From the NCBI GenBank assembly GCA_910575265.1, contig CAJTEA010000002.1:187503-251502 (forward strand): 64,000 bases of DNA, given 5' to 3'. Below are positions 20,124 to 28,903 of this stretch, one piece after another. The notes under the pieces were generated by a model. That model was not told the DNA's origin and made no database searches. It saw nothing but the letters and a program-made list of their open reading frames with translations. Source of the stretch: Oscillospiraceae bacterium (GTDB lineage Bacteria; Bacillota; Clostridia; Oscillospirales; Oscillospiraceae). A program made the translations under genes and the position numbers. The number at the start of each line of letters is the position of its first letter. Position 1 is the stretch's first letter.

Positions 20124-20132
20124 ATTCATTCC

Positions 20133-20951
20133 TCATAGTATCATGGGCGGATAATATTCCACCTTGTTGATCCGCTCCAGCCCCACTTGCTGGGCCCGGA
20201 GAGCATACTCGGCCACGTCGCCGGTGGTGTATACAGTCAGCTTGCCAGGGGACGTTTGGGGATTGGCCAGGCCCTCCCGGTCCAGGTAAGCCTTCAGCGC
20301 CCGGGCCATCTCCTCCGCCGGGTCGATCAGGGGCAGGCCGGGATACAGCCGGCGAATTCGGTCCGCCACCAGCGGATAGTGGGTGCAGCCCAGAACGCAG
20401 CAGTCCACCTTGTCCTCCAGCACCATCCGGTCCAGCTCCCGGCGCAGGTTCTCATCCACCTGAGCCATCCCCTCCGGGCGTCCCAGGTTGTGCTCCACCA
20501 GCCGGGCCAGGTCGGGACAGCCGCAGCTGAGCACCACCGCCGTTCGCGGACTTCGGGCCAGAATCTTCTGTGGATAGATCCGGGAATTGTGAGTAAAGAC
20601 GGTGGAGATCACCCCCACCTTGCCCGCCTCCAGCCGGGACACCGCGTCCGCTCCCGCCTGAACGGCGTTGAAGGCGGGACAGGATACCCCGTCCGCGCAC
20701 CGGTCCAATACACAGGAGATGGTGTTGCAGGCCACCAGCAGTGCCTTGACCTCATGCTCCTCCATAAAGCGGAACATATACCGGGCCAAAGCCACAATGG
20801 TATCCTGATCGTGGTTGCCATAGGGAATGTGGGCGCCGTCGCCGAAGTAGAGCAGATTTTCTCCCGGCAGCAGCCGCCGCGCCTGCCGGGCCACGCTGAA
20901 GCCCCCGATCCCGGAATCCAGAATTCCGACGGGGCTGTGTTGATCTGACAT
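20133..20951 (-). CDS. murI: Glutamate racemase
   Basis: Makes D-glutamate for peptidoglycan. The 272 residues contain ILDSGIGGFSVA, the first catalytic Cys in LLVACNTISC, and the second in CVLGCTHYPLV. The DGAHIPYG block matches the substrate loop. ATG 20951 has AAGGAGGAAATTC upstream. It follows yycI by 52 bp in the wal operon, at the place where many Firmicutes have the yycJ metallo-hydrolase. A cell-wall precursor enzyme under the same transcription unit as WalRK is biologically coherent. Confidence 0.95.
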   Translation of the reverse strand: MSDQHSPVGILDSGIGGFSVARQARRLLPGENLLYFGDGAHIPYGNHDQDTIVALARYMFRFMEEHEVKALLVACNTISCVLDRCADGVSCPAFNAVQAGADAVSRLEAGKVGVISTVFTHNSRIYPQKILARSPRTAVVLSCGCPDLARLVEHNLGRPEGMAQVDENLRRELDRMVLEDKVDCCVLGCTHYPLVADRIRRLYPGLPLIDPAEEMARALKAYLDREGLANPQTSPGKLTVYTTGDVAEYALRAQQVGLERINKVEYYPPMIL

Positions 20952-21003
20952 GAATTTCCTCCTTGAGGTCAGGATACCACCATTTTATGCCGGTTTTCCA
21001 AAA

Positions 21004-21819
21004 TCAGGACACCCGGCTTACCGCTCCGGTGACGGCGTCCAGCTGGTAGAAGCCGGTGTCGGTGGTCACCCGCCACACCGGAGTCAGGCTGGCGGGGCCG
21101 GACAGAGTGAACACCGCCACATAGCCCGGCTCAATGGCGTCGATCCGGCTGCACACGTCGCCCAGAGCGTTCACGCCGTTAAGGAAATCAATGAGAGCGG
21201 TGGCCACCGATATGGTCGTTCGGCTGGAATCCTCCTGGGGCCGGCCCACCAGCTGCCGCCCGGTAACAATGGCGGACAGGCAGCCGTCCCGACACACCAG
21301 GGTCACCTGTTGGGTGAACAGGGGCCAGCCCTCCCACTCCTGACGAAAGATCAGCTCCCCATTCGTTTCTTCCACAATGCTCCCACGAACGCCCAGTTTT
21401 TCCATCAGGGCCGCGCAGCCGGCCGCCGCGTCCTCCCCCAGAGGGAACCGCCCCTCCTTCAGCTGGGCGGACAGAGTGCCGTCACTGTGAAACTGGAGAT
21501 ATCCGTTTTCGTTAAAATAGCGGTACACCTCGCCGCCCCGGGCCTCGACGGACACCGGACCGTCCAGAAGGGCGGCGGCGGCCCGCTCCTCCACGGTCAG
21601 GTCCCGCTCCACCGTCCGGGGCGGCAGGGCCACCGTCTCGGGGACGATATTCTCCTCCACCTGAACCCCCCGGCTTCGGAGAAGCAGGATCGCGTCCGCT
21701 CTGGCCCGACTGACCACCCGACGGTTCCGGACCGCCGGACCGGCCACCAAACCCAGCAGGGCCAGGTTGGTAATGACGAGGATGATAAGGATGATATTTT
21801 TCAGCTTGGTCCACGGCAT
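21004..21819 (-). CDS. yycI: YycI-like WalK regulatory protein
   Basis: Membrane-anchored extracytoplasmic protein that in Bacillus acts with YycH on the WalK kinase. The 271 residues have a short cytoplasmic start (MPWTKLKN), one transmembrane helix (residues ~9-28), and an extracytoplasmic region with two PepSY/YycI-like modules (GGEVYRYFNENGYLQF; PVWRVTTDTGFYQLD). ATG 21819 follows GGGAGGGATGACGCC. A TTG further upstream overlaps yycH. Assignment rests on weak similarity plus position after yycH. Confidence 0.72.
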   Translation of the reverse strand: MPWTKLKNIILIILVITNLALLGLVAGPAVRNRRVVSRARADAILLLRSRGVQVEENIVPETVALPPRTVERDLTVEERAAAALLDGPVSVEARGGEVYRYFNENGYLQFHSDGTLSAQLKEGRFPLGEDAAAGCAALMEKLGVRGSIVEETNGELIFRQEWEGWPLFTQQVTLVCRDGCLSAIVTGRQLVGRPQEDSSRTTISVATALIDFLNGVNALGDVCSRIDAIEPGYVAVFTLSGPASLTPVWRVTTDTGFYQLDAVTGAVSRVS

Positions 21820-21823
21820 GGCG

Positions 21824-23146
21824 TCATCCCTCCCGGTTGTCAATGGCTGACCAGCCGGCGGTCAGGGTGTCCCCGCCGCTGTCGACATAGGTGAGCAGCA
21901 GCTCCTCTCCCGCCAATCCCTGGGCCGCCAGCGCCGCCGCGCCCTGCCGGGGCGGCAGCACCAGAGAGCTGTCCCCAGCGGCGGTATAGCCGCGCAGGTA
22001 CAGGGAGAACTGGGTAATCCGCTCCCCCTCCACCAGGAAGCGGGCGGCATAGCCCAGGTCGGTCAGGACCGGGATGCCGTTCAGGCTGTACCCGAAGCTG
22101 ATCTCCCAGCCCTCGGGCGTCTCTTCCACCGAGACGAGGTAAAGCCGCGCCTCGCCGCACCGGGGTCCCAAAGCGGACAGAGCCAGCTGACGGCAGGTCT
22201 CCACCCGGTCGAACAGCTCCCCCGCGCCTCCCTGGCGCAAAACAGGGAACAGGGTTTCCCCCTCATACTGGGCCACCCCCCGGTCGGACAGGCGCACGCT
22301 GTCGTCCCCGCTGCGGGCCACCTGCTCATCGGTGGAATAAAAGCTGGTGGAATTGAGCGAGAAGCCTAAATCCCGAACCAGCTCCTCCAGCGCTCCCTGT
22401 GTCCCGCTCATCGGATTGGTGGCGGTATAGACCGCCGGAGCCGGAACGTCAGGCAGGAGCAGGGTATCCGGGTCCAGCTCCTGATACAGCTCAGACTCAA
22501 AGGCGAAAAAGGCCCCGTTGCCTGTCAGGCCGGACAGGGCCTCGACCAGGGAGAAGGAGTCGGCTACCTGGGAACGGCAGCGGTAGTAGACGCCGCTGCG
22601 CTCGTCCCGGTAGGACACGTCCAGCCCGTCCTCCCACACCGTAAGGGCCAGACGGCGGACCACGGCGTCCAGCCCGGTCCGCTCCCCGGACAGCCAGCCC
22701 ACCAGCACGGGCAGGGGAACCTCCCCCTGAAAATCCAGACAGACGCCCAGGTCGGAGGTGAGCGCCGCCTCCCACTGGCTCCGGCTGATGCGCTCCGGCG
22801 CTCCGGCGCTGGACAGGGTTTCCATCAGCGGTCCCGCCACCCGCTGAAACAGCTCCTGGCAGGCCGCCTGGTCATATCGCAGGCCGCAGCGCACTCCCTC
22901 AGTCCCCTCCGGCAGGTGTTCGGAGCCGGGTACGTTGGCCGCTATGGCCATAGGCAGCGCGCCCGAACCCAGATCGCTCTCCTGTCCGGTCCCGGGAGCG
23001 GACAAGGTCCCCTCCTCCCGAAACAGGCCCCGCAGCGGAGCGGACAGCGGGGTCTGGAAGGACAGCCAGATGGCGGAGCAGCTGAGCAGAAGGATCAACC
23101 CATCCTTCACCAGCTCAACGGCACGGCGTTTTTTATCCATTCCCAT
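21824..23146 (-). CDS. yycH: YycH-like WalK regulatory protein
   Basis: 440 residues: a short basic cytoplasmic start (MDKKRRAVELVKDG), one transmembrane helix (residues ~15-35) and a long extracytoplasmic domain. Position directly after walK and before yycI, the topology and the length match YycH, a negative modulator of WalK. Start ATG 23146 has GAGGGG seven bases upstream. ATG 23140 is an alternative. The start overlaps the walK end by 14 bases, indicating coupling. Confidence 0.78.
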   Translation of the reverse strand: MGMDKKRRAVELVKDGLILLLSCSAIWLSFQTPLSAPLRGLFREEGTLSAPGTGQESDLGSGALPMAIAANVPGSEHLPEGTEGVRCGLRYDQAACQELFQRVAGPLMETLSSAGAPERISRSQWEAALTSDLGVCLDFQGEVPLPVLVGWLSGERTGLDAVVRRLALTVWEDGLDVSYRDERSGVYYRCRSQVADSFSLVEALSGLTGNGAFFAFESELYQELDPDTLLLPDVPAPAVYTATNPMSGTQGALEELVRDLGFSLNSTSFYSTDEQVARSGDDSVRLSDRGVAQYEGETLFPVLRQGGAGELFDRVETCRQLALSALGPRCGEARLYLVSVEETPEGWEISFGYSLNGIPVLTDLGYAARFLVEGERITQFSLYLRGYTAAGDSSLVLPPRQGAAALAAQGLAGEELLLTYVDSGGDTLTAGWSAIDNREG

Positions 23147-24914
23147 CACCCGGCCCCTCGATATTCAGCTCCAGGCGGATGGTCAGGCCGGGCCCCTCCT
23201 TGCGCATCAGGGTAATCCGCCCCTGGTGGCGCTCCACAATCTCCTTGGCGATGGACAGCCCCAGGCCGGTGCCGCCGGACTGGCGTGAGCGGGCCTTGTC
23301 CACCCGGTAGAAGCGCTCGAAAATCCGGGGGCGGTCCTCCTCCGGGATGCCGATGCCGTCGTCGTCCACAATCATCCACACCCGGTCCCGCTTGCGGCCG
23401 GCGTAAATGTCGATATGACCTCCGTCAGGGGTGTATTTGATGGAGTTGGACACAATATTCATCATCACCTGGAGAACGCGCTCCCGGTCGGCCAGAATTT
23501 CAGGCATACCGGGCTCCAACTCCAGCGTGAGAGTGTGGCTGTGCTTCTGGGCCTCCATATAGACAGCGTTGTACATATCCTGCACCGCGTCCTCAAAGGA
23601 AAAGCGGGTCAGCTTCAGCTCGCCCCGCTCCGAGTCGAACCGGGACAGGGTGAGCAGGTCCTGGACAATGTGGGTCATGCGGTCGCTCTCGTTGAGGATT
23701 ACGCCCAAAAATTTTTTCTCCATATCCGGAGGCATATCCCCGGCGTTGTCGGTGAGTGTCTCGGCGTAGGAGCGGATGTTGGTCAGGGGGGTGCGCAGCT
23801 CATGGGATACGTTGGCCACAAACTCCCGGCGCAGCTCCTCGTTCTTGCGCTGCTCGGTGACATCGTGGAGGACCACCAGGGCGCCGCCTCCCTCCCGACC
23901 CCGGTCGAAGGGGGCCATGAGCAGCTCCAGATAGCGGTCCCGGACCTGCAGATCCCCCTCCACATGGTCGGGGGCGTTGAGCACCTGCTCCAGAGCGGCG
24001 GCGGAGCCAAACAGCTCCTCATAGGTGCTCTCTCCCCCGATCCGCCTGCGGAGCATCCGGGCGGCGGCGGGGTTGGAGTGGATCACCCGGCCCTCCCGAG
24101 AAAAGGCCACCACGCCATCGGTCATGTGGAGGAACAGGGTGTCCAGCTTGTTGCGCTCGTTCTCTACCTGGCGCAGGGTGTCCTGAAGCTGGCGGGCCAT
24201 GTCGTTAAAGGTGTCGGTCAGTACGCCGATCTCGTCCTGGGAGTACACCGCTATCTTTCGGGAAAAGTCCCGCTCCGCCACCCGCATGGCCCCCTCGGTC
24301 AGACTCTGGATGGGGGTGATCATTGTCTTGGACAGCAAAAAGGACAGGAGGATGGAGATAATCAGGCCGAACACCAGCGCCTCGATAATCAGGATCAGCA
24401 TCTGATTGGTCAGATCGTTGGAGGTGGCCTTGTTATCCAGAATATAGATGATGTAATCCTGCCCGCCCCGGTGAATGGGGATGGCCACGTCCATATAGTC
24501 CAGAGCCATGTTGCTCTCGTCCCCCGCCTCGTTGGTCTCCAGGCCGGTGGTCATAGCGAACACCAGATTTTCCGTGTACTCCAGACGCACGTCTTCCCCA
24601 TCGGGGGAGACGCGGCACACGCCATTGCCGTCCAGGATGTACAGCTTGCGGTTGCGGTTGTCCACGCCCAGCTCGCCGGCGTAGGCGTCCAGCACCAGAG
24701 ACAGCTGCTCCGCCCCGTTCTCCTCCTCCCCCGCGGGGGTGGTCAGGTCGTGGTAGAGCAGCGGATCGGCAAACACATCGGCCATCTGGCTGTAAAAATC
24801 GTCCAGATAGAAGGCGGTCACCGAGTTAATCAGAAAGGCCCCCACCACCATCATCAGCGACAGGATGAGCAGAACCATAATCATGACCAGCTTCATATGC
24901 AGACCGCGGAGCAT
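23133..24914 (-). CDS. walK: WalK (YycG/VicK) sensor histidine kinase
   Basis: Essential cell-wall homeostasis sensor. 593 residues: transmembrane helix 1 (about 8-28), an extracytoplasmic sensor domain to ~170, transmembrane helix 2, HAMP (~195-245), PAS (~255-355), and HisKA with the phospho-acceptor in ANVSHELRTPLTNI. The HATPase has NIVSNSIKYTPDGG, DDDGIGIPEEDRP and GGTGLGLSIAKEI. ATG 24914. Follows walR by 21 bp. Domain order matches the canonical HAMP-PAS WalK. Confidence 0.95.
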   Translation of the reverse strand: MLRGLHMKLVMIMVLLILSLMMVVGAFLINSVTAFYLDDFYSQMADVFADPLLYHDLTTPAGEEENGAEQLSLVLDAYAGELGVDNRNRKLYILDGNGVCRVSPDGEDVRLEYTENLVFAMTTGLETNEAGDESNMALDYMDVAIPIHRGGQDYIIYILDNKATSNDLTNQMLILIIEALVFGLIISILLSFLLSKTMITPIQSLTEGAMRVAERDFSRKIAVYSQDEIGVLTDTFNDMARQLQDTLRQVENERNKLDTLFLHMTDGVVAFSREGRVIHSNPAAARMLRRRIGGESTYEELFGSAAALEQVLNAPDHVEGDLQVRDRYLELLMAPFDRGREGGGALVVLHDVTEQRKNEELRREFVANVSHELRTPLTNIRSYAETLTDNAGDMPPDMEKKFLGVILNESDRMTHIVQDLLTLSRFDSERGELKLTRFSFEDAVQDMYNAVYMEAQKHSHTLTLELEPGMPEILADRERVLQVMMNIVSNSIKYTPDGGHIDIYAGRKRDRVWMIVDDDGIGIPEEDRPRIFERFYRVDKARSRQSGGTGLGLSIAKEIVERHQGRITLMRKEGPGLTIRLELNIEGPGDGNG

Positions 24915-24935
24915 GGACAGGCCCCCTCTCTTGTG

Positions 24936-25643
24936 TTACTCCCCGAAATAATACCCCATCCCCCGCTTGGTCTTGATAAACACGGGGGAGGCGGGGTCGT
25001 CCTCCAGCTTTTCCCGCAGACGGCGCACCGCCACATCCACCGCCCGGACATCGCCCACATAGCCCTCATAGTTCCACACGTGCTCCATCAGGGCCTCCCG
25101 GGAGAAAATCTTCCCCGGGCGGGCGGCCAGAAACCGGATCAGGTCATACTCCCGCTGGGTCAGCTCCAGGGGCACGCCGTCCTTGAAGATGGTGGCCCGC
25201 TCCTCGTCCACCCGCACCCGCCGGCCCAGCGGAACCTCCGCCGGCCGCTCCGCCGGGAGCGGGACGGTGGGAGCCATGGCCACCCGGCGGATATTGGCCT
25301 TGACCCGGGCCATCAGCTCCCGGTTTTTAAAGGGCTTGGTGATGTAGTCGTCCGCCCCCAGCTCCAGGCCCAACACCTTGTCGTCCTCCTCCTCCCGGGC
25401 GGTGAGCATGACAATGGGGACGGAGCTGCCCGCCGCCCGGATCTGTTCGCACACGTCAAACCCGCTCATGCCGGGCAGCATCAGGTCCAGCAGCACCAGA
25501 TCCGGGTTCTGCTCCAGAGCCAGCTGCAGGCCAGTAGGACCGTCCAGGGCCTCCAGAGTATCATAACCCTCCCTGGTCAGATTGAAGGACAGGATGTCCA
25601 CAATGCTCTGCTCGTCCTCTACAATTAAAACGGTCTTTCCCAT
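24936..25643 (-). CDS. walR: WalR (YycF/VicR) response regulator
   Basis: OmpR-type DNA-binding regulator phosphorylated by WalK. 235 residues: receiver domain with IVEDEQSIVDIL, phospho-acceptor Asp in LVLLDLMLPGMSG (about residue 53) and TAREEEDDKVLGLELGADDY; then a winged-helix effector (LTQREYDLIRFLAARPG, VRRLREKLEDDP, KTKRGMGYYF). Start ATG 25643 is chosen because GGAGG lies seven bases upstream and MGKTVLIVEDE is the conserved N-terminus. Confidence 0.95.
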   Translation of the reverse strand: MGKTVLIVEDEQSIVDILSFNLTREGYDTLEALDGPTGLQLALEQNPDLVLLDLMLPGMSGFDVCEQIRAAGSSVPIVMLTAREEEDDKVLGLELGADDYITKPFKNRELMARVKANIRRVAMAPTVPLPAERPAEVPLGRRVRVDEERATIFKDGVPLELTQREYDLIRFLAARPGKIFSREALMEHVWNYEGYVGDVRAVDVAVRRLREKLEDDPASPVFIKTKRGMGYYFGE

Positions 25644-25660
25644 TCCTTGACCTCCGTTTC

Positions 25661-26203
25661 TCACAATCCCAATAAAACCTTTGTCTTTAAAGTGGCGGAC
25701 ACCGTTTTTCCATCGGTAATGGTGCCGTCCATCACCTGCCTGACCAGCTCGTCAAAGGGCATGGTGACCACATCCAGAAATTCGTCCTCGTCCAGGTGCT
25801 GTTTCTTCCGGGTCAGGCCCTGGGCCAGATACATGTGCAGCACCTCATCGCAGAAGCCGGGTGAGGCCAGGGTGCAGCCCAGATAGGTCCACTCCGCCGC
25901 CTCCAGGCCGGTCTCCTCGCTCAGCTCCCGCCGTGCGCCCAGGATGGCGTCCTCCTCCGTCCCGTGGTCCAGCTTGCCCGCGGGCAGCTCCAGCAGCAGC
26001 TTCTGAATAGGATAGCGATATTGCCGCACCAGATACACCGTGTTGTCCTCATCCAAAGCCAGCACCGCCACTCCGCCGGGGTGATAGACCACCTCCCGGC
26101 TGGCCAGCGAGCCGTCGGGCAGCCGGGCCTGGTCCAGGGTCACTTTGATGATCTTTCCCTCAAAAATCGTCTGGCTGCTTACCATTTTCTCGCTCAAATC
26201 CAT
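25661..26203 (-). CDS. Nudix hydrolase, ADP-ribose pyrophosphatase type
   Basis: Likely hydrolyses ADP-ribose to AMP and ribose-5-phosphate. 180 residues with the NudF-like N-terminus and the full Nudix box GTEEDAILGARRELSEETGL, preceded by the ELPAGKLD strand characteristic of ADP-ribose enzymes. Located 17 bp upstream of walR, so it heads the wal operon with its own promoter. ATG 26203. Confidence 0.9.
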   Translation of the reverse strand: MDLSEKMVSSQTIFEGKIIKVTLDQARLPDGSLASREVVYHPGGVAVLALDEDNTVYLVRQYRYPIQKLLLELPAGKLDHGTEEDAILGARRELSEETGLEAAEWTYLGCTLASPGFCDEVLHMYLAQGLTRKKQHLDEDEFLDVVTMPFDELVRQVMDGTITDGKTVSATLKTKVLLGL

Positions 26204-26238
26204 AATTGGTCCTCCCAGTTTCGAACTTAATTGGAGTT

Positions 26239-26267
26239 AGTATACCACAAAGGGGCGGCGGGGTAAA
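26239..26267 (-). promoter_or_regulatory. Promoter of the Nudix-wal operon
   Basis: Leftward TTTACC (26262-26267), 17 bp, TATACT (26239-26244) with an extended TG-G. No further strong promoter was seen between the Nudix gene and the lipid kinase, so it may drive eight genes. Confidence 0.7.
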
Positions 26268-26283
26268 GACACGCCGCGGGATT

Positions 26284-27384
26284 TTATGTCAAATCCTCCG
26301 AAAGCCGCCCGAAATACCAGCCAGTAACCCCATCTTTTTTGCAGAGAGCGCCGTTTTTGATCCGGCGCGCCACCGTCAGGACGTCTCCCGCTTCCACGGG
26401 CAGACGGTAGTCGGTGGAGTCCTCGCACCACAGGCCCTTCGACCGGTCCCGGCGCAGGTAGCAGTTGAGAATATACATCTCCCGCCCGGTCTCCAGGTGG
26501 CGGCACAGGGACAGCTCCTCCCCCTCCTCCAGCAGCTCCAGGGCGGACCGGCCCCAACGGATGTTAAGGGGGTGTTCGCTGGCCGGCTGGGGGTCCAGCG
26601 CCCGGGCGGAGGGCAGGCCGTCCCAGGCGGTCCAGGTAAAGTCCTCCGACGCCTCTGAGGGGAGCATCAGGGCGTTGAGCTGGCCGTCCACCTTCAGCAC
26701 ACAGGCGCCGTCGATGGAAACAATTTTCCGGTCCCGCAGAATCATCGGGGCGGAGGAGGGGATATCCTCGTGGTAGAGGGTGACCGGCCAGTGGCCCACA
26801 ATGACCCACTTGTCAAAGGAGTGCCCCTGGCCCAAAAAGTCGTCGTTTTTCATGCAGCCCCAGCGGTCCAGCTCCTCCATCCCCTCCAGGGACGGGACGC
26901 CGCCGTGGACAAAGACCAGATGCTCCGTCTCCACGATGGTGGGCATGGTCCGCAGCCAGGCCCACTCCTCCGGGAAGGCCGCCCGCAGCTCCCGGCGCAG
27001 CCTGGGCAGGTCCTCCACCTGGTCAAAGCCGCCCTCCCGGGCCATCTGGCGCAGGGTGGACTCCGGGTGCCAGCGCAGATAGGAGGCGAAAAAGCGGCGG
27101 TCCAGCTCGTCCGTCTCAAAAAACCGGAGCACCAGCCCATCGCAGTTGCCGCAAACGGGGTAGACAGTGTGGGTTTGGGACAGCTCCATAACATGGCGCA
27201 GAAGAGCCAGACTGTCCCGTCCCTTTTCCACCATATCGCCCAGCAGAATGAGAATATCATCCGGCGTCAGCCGGATTTTGTCCATCAGCGCCTGGAAAAA
27301 GGGGAGGTTGCCGTGAATATCACTGACAGCGATGATCCGCCGCCCTGGCGAAAAAGCAGGGCGAATTACAACAGCCTTATCCAT
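26284..27384 (-). CDS. Metallophosphoesterase (PPP/Ap4A-hydrolase-like) with C-terminal SH3-like tail
   Basis: 366 residues. Residues 15-260 hold the calcineurin-like phosphoesterase motifs: AVSDIHGN (D-x-H), LLGDMVEKG (GD-x-x), VCGNCD (GN-x-D in place of GNHE), IVGHWPV (GH) and FVHGG. This pattern suits serine/threonine protein phosphatases or bis(5'-nucleosyl)-tetraphosphatase. The last ~90 residues (VLTVARRIKNGALCKKDG) look like an SH3-type beta module. ATG 27384 has GAGGAATTGCC upstream. Monocistronic. Confidence 0.8.
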   Translation of the reverse strand: MDKAVVIRPAFSPGRRIIAVSDIHGNLPFFQALMDKIRLTPDDILILLGDMVEKGRDSLALLRHVMELSQTHTVYPVCGNCDGLVLRFFETDELDRRFFASYLRWHPESTLRQMAREGGFDQVEDLPRLRRELRAAFPEEWAWLRTMPTIVETEHLVFVHGGVPSLEGMEELDRWGCMKNDDFLGQGHSFDKWVIVGHWPVTLYHEDIPSSAPMILRDRKIVSIDGACVLKVDGQLNALMLPSEASEDFTWTAWDGLPSARALDPQPASEHPLNIRWGRSALELLEEGEELSLCRHLETGREMYILNCYLRRDRSKGLWCEDSTDYRLPVEAGDVLTVARRIKNGALCKKDGVTGWYFGRLSEDLT

Positions 27385-27428
27385 GGCAATTCCTCCTCAC
27401 GGCAATATTTGGGACCGCTTACTCTATC

Positions 27429-27458
27429 AGCATACCACAAACGGGACGCGAAATTCAA
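27429..27458 (-). promoter_or_regulatory. Promoter of the metallophosphoesterase gene
   Basis: Leftward TTGAAT (27453-27458), 18 bp, TATGCT (27429-27434) with an extended TG-G. Confidence 0.55.
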
Positions 27459-27502
27459 GCCAAAGTGCGGGAAGAATCGGCGTTCCGGCAGCGGCAAAAG
27501 GG

Positions 27503-27531
27503 TTGCATTTCCCGGCGGTATGGTCTATACT
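27503..27531 (+). promoter_or_regulatory. Sigma-A promoter of the P-loop kinase-like gene
   Basis: TTGCAT (27503-27508), 17 bp, TATACT (27526-27531). Confidence 0.75.
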
Positions 27532-27565
27532 GTTTTTATTACCAGCATTCAGAGGGGGAGCCGCA

Positions 27566-28138
27566 ATGGAGCATTTTGAGGCCGGATGCCGCAAACGCCG
27601 CAGGCTCAGGAGCAAGCTTGTTATCGTCATCAACGGCAAGGGCGGCGTGGGAAAGGACACCATCTGCGAGCTTACCGGCCAGCTGTTTTATGTCAAAACC
27701 ATATCCTCCATCACGCCGATTAAGGAGATTGCCGTCCAGTGCGGCTGGAAGGGGGAAAAGGATATCCGGGCCCGCAGATTTCTTGCCGACCTGAAGCAGC
27801 TCCTCATTGCCTACAACGACTTTCCCAACCAGTATCTGGTCCGGGAGGTACAGTCGTTTCAAACAGACCCCGGAGCGGACATCCTGTTCGTACACATCCG
27901 GGAGGCGGACCAGATCCGGGAATTTCTCCGCCTCGCCGGCGGAAAAACCGTGGCCCTGCTCATCCGCTCCAGCCGCCCCGGCCTGTCCGCCGCGGTATAC
28001 GGCAACTCCGCCGACGATGATGTGGAGCGGTACGACTATGACTACGTCTTTGACAACGACTGCGGCCAGACCGTCCTGTTTCAGGAGGTCGAGCGTTTTA
28101 TGACCAATCTCCTGCGGAAGGAGCAGCTGCTGGACTGA
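27566..28138 (+). CDS. P-loop NTPase resembling a deoxynucleoside-monophosphate kinase
   Basis: 190 residues. The N-terminal Walker A is VIVINGKGGVGKDT (about residues 19-32). Aspartate after GK, as in GKDT, is typical of dNMP kinase-like and phage-type nucleotide kinases. A DLKQLLIAYNDFPNQY helix and LFVHIREADQIREF strand follow, also as in that group. The exact substrate is not recognisable. ATG 27566 follows AGAGGGGGAGCCGC. A longer in-frame reading to 27332 crosses the promoter and is rejected. Monocistronic, convergent with the BMC operon. Confidence 0.7.
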   Translation: MEHFEAGCRKRRRLRSKLVIVINGKGGVGKDTICELTGQLFYVKTISSITPIKEIAVQCGWKGEKDIRARRFLADLKQLLIAYNDFPNQYLVREVQSFQTDPGADILFVHIREADQIREFLRLAGGKTVALLIRSSRPGLSAAVYGNSADDDVERYDYDYVFDNDCGQTVLFQEVERFMTNLLRKEQLLD

Positions 28139-28146
28139 ACAAACAA

Positions 28147-28173
28147 ACGGCCCCCGGCGCGTCTCGCGCCGGG
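28147..28173. terminator. Convergent terminator, kinase-like gene / BMC operon
   Basis: Perfect 12-bp stem GCCCCCGGCGCG / CGCGCCGGGGGC with a 3-base loop. On the minus strand it is followed by a T-rich stretch, so it most likely ends the long microcompartment operon. Confidence 0.7.
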
Positions 28174-28182
28174 GGCGTTGCG

Positions 28183-28830
28183 TTACCTCTGTCCGTAGCT
28201 GGTTTTTACAAACGCCTGCATAAAGGCGATATTCTCCGGGGAGATGGGCTGGAACTGCCCGCCCATGGAGCGGATGACGCTGTAAATCTGGGCGGTGGCC
28301 TCCAGCACGGTGGAGTTGCCAAAGGCCTGTTCCAGGTCCTTGCCCAGGCACACCGCGCCGTGGGATTTCAGCAGGCAGGCCATGGCCCTGTCCCCCAGGG
28401 CCTTGACACACTCGTCCGCCAGTTCCTGGGAGCCGGGCAGGGCGTAGGCTGTGGTGCGCGCTGTGTCGCCCAGCACCTGGGCCGCCTCGTCCAGCAGCAG
28501 TGGGATGTCCTCCCCCATGGCGGAGAAGGCGGTGGAGTAGATGGGGTGGGTGTGAATCACCGCGTTGCACTCCGGACGGGCCCGGTAAATAGCCAGATGC
28601 ATCTCCGTCTCAATGGTGGGCTTGCGCTCCCCCTCCACCCGCGTGCCGTCCAGGCGGACCACCACGATGTCGTCCTCCACCAGCGTCCTGTAGGGCATGC
28701 CGCTGGGGCTGAGGTAGACGTACCCCGTCTCCGGGTCCCGGACAGTGACGTTGCCCCAGGTGCCGATGGTTATGCCCTCGCTGAGCATGCGGATACCGGC
28801 GTCAATGACTTCTCGTTTCCAGTTTTTCAT
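28183..28830 (-). CDS. Class II aldolase (L-fuculose-1-phosphate aldolase-like), last gene of BMC operon
   Basis: Zinc enzyme cleaving a ketose-1-phosphate to DHAP plus an aldehyde. 215 residues: GNVTVRDPE near residue 27 (phosphate site), catalytic Glu in PTIETEMHLAIY, zinc ligands in VIHTHPIY and LLKSHGAVCLG. Length matches FucA. Unlike the aldolase at 34998-35816 it has no long C-terminal extension. It is the second aldolase in this operon, so the two may act on different sugars or at different places (cytosol and lumen). ATG 28830. Confidence 0.88.
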   Translation of the reverse strand: MKNWKREVIDAGIRMLSEGITIGTWGNVTVRDPETGYVYLSPSGMPYRTLVEDDIVVVRLDGTRVEGERKPTIETEMHLAIYRARPECNAVIHTHPIYSTAFSAMGEDIPLLLDEAAQVLGDTARTTAYALPGSQELADECVKALGDRAMACLLKSHGAVCLGKDLEQAFGNSTVLEATAQIYSVIRSMGGQFQPISPENIAFMQAFVKTSYGQR

Positions 28831-28855
28831 TCACAGACCTCCTGATTTGAAATTT

Positions 28856-28890
28856 GGATCATTCCCGCCCCAAAGGGGCGGGAATGATCC
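28856..28890 (-). other. Intercistronic hairpin in BMC operon
   Basis: Perfect 16-bp stem GGATCATTCCCGCCCC / GGGGCGGGAATGATCC with a 3-base loop between the fucU-like and aldolase genes. No T run follows leftward, so it looks like an RNA-stability or processing element rather than a terminator. Confidence 0.6.
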
Positions 28891-28903
28891 AGCTGTTCAA
28901 ACG

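Noticed and set aside
23415-25628. Open frame of 737 codons on the + strand opposite walK and walR
   Set aside because: It mirrors the genuine kinase and regulator in the GC-rich third-position frame; composition is His/Gly/Val/Gln-rich with no domain, ribosome site or promoter.
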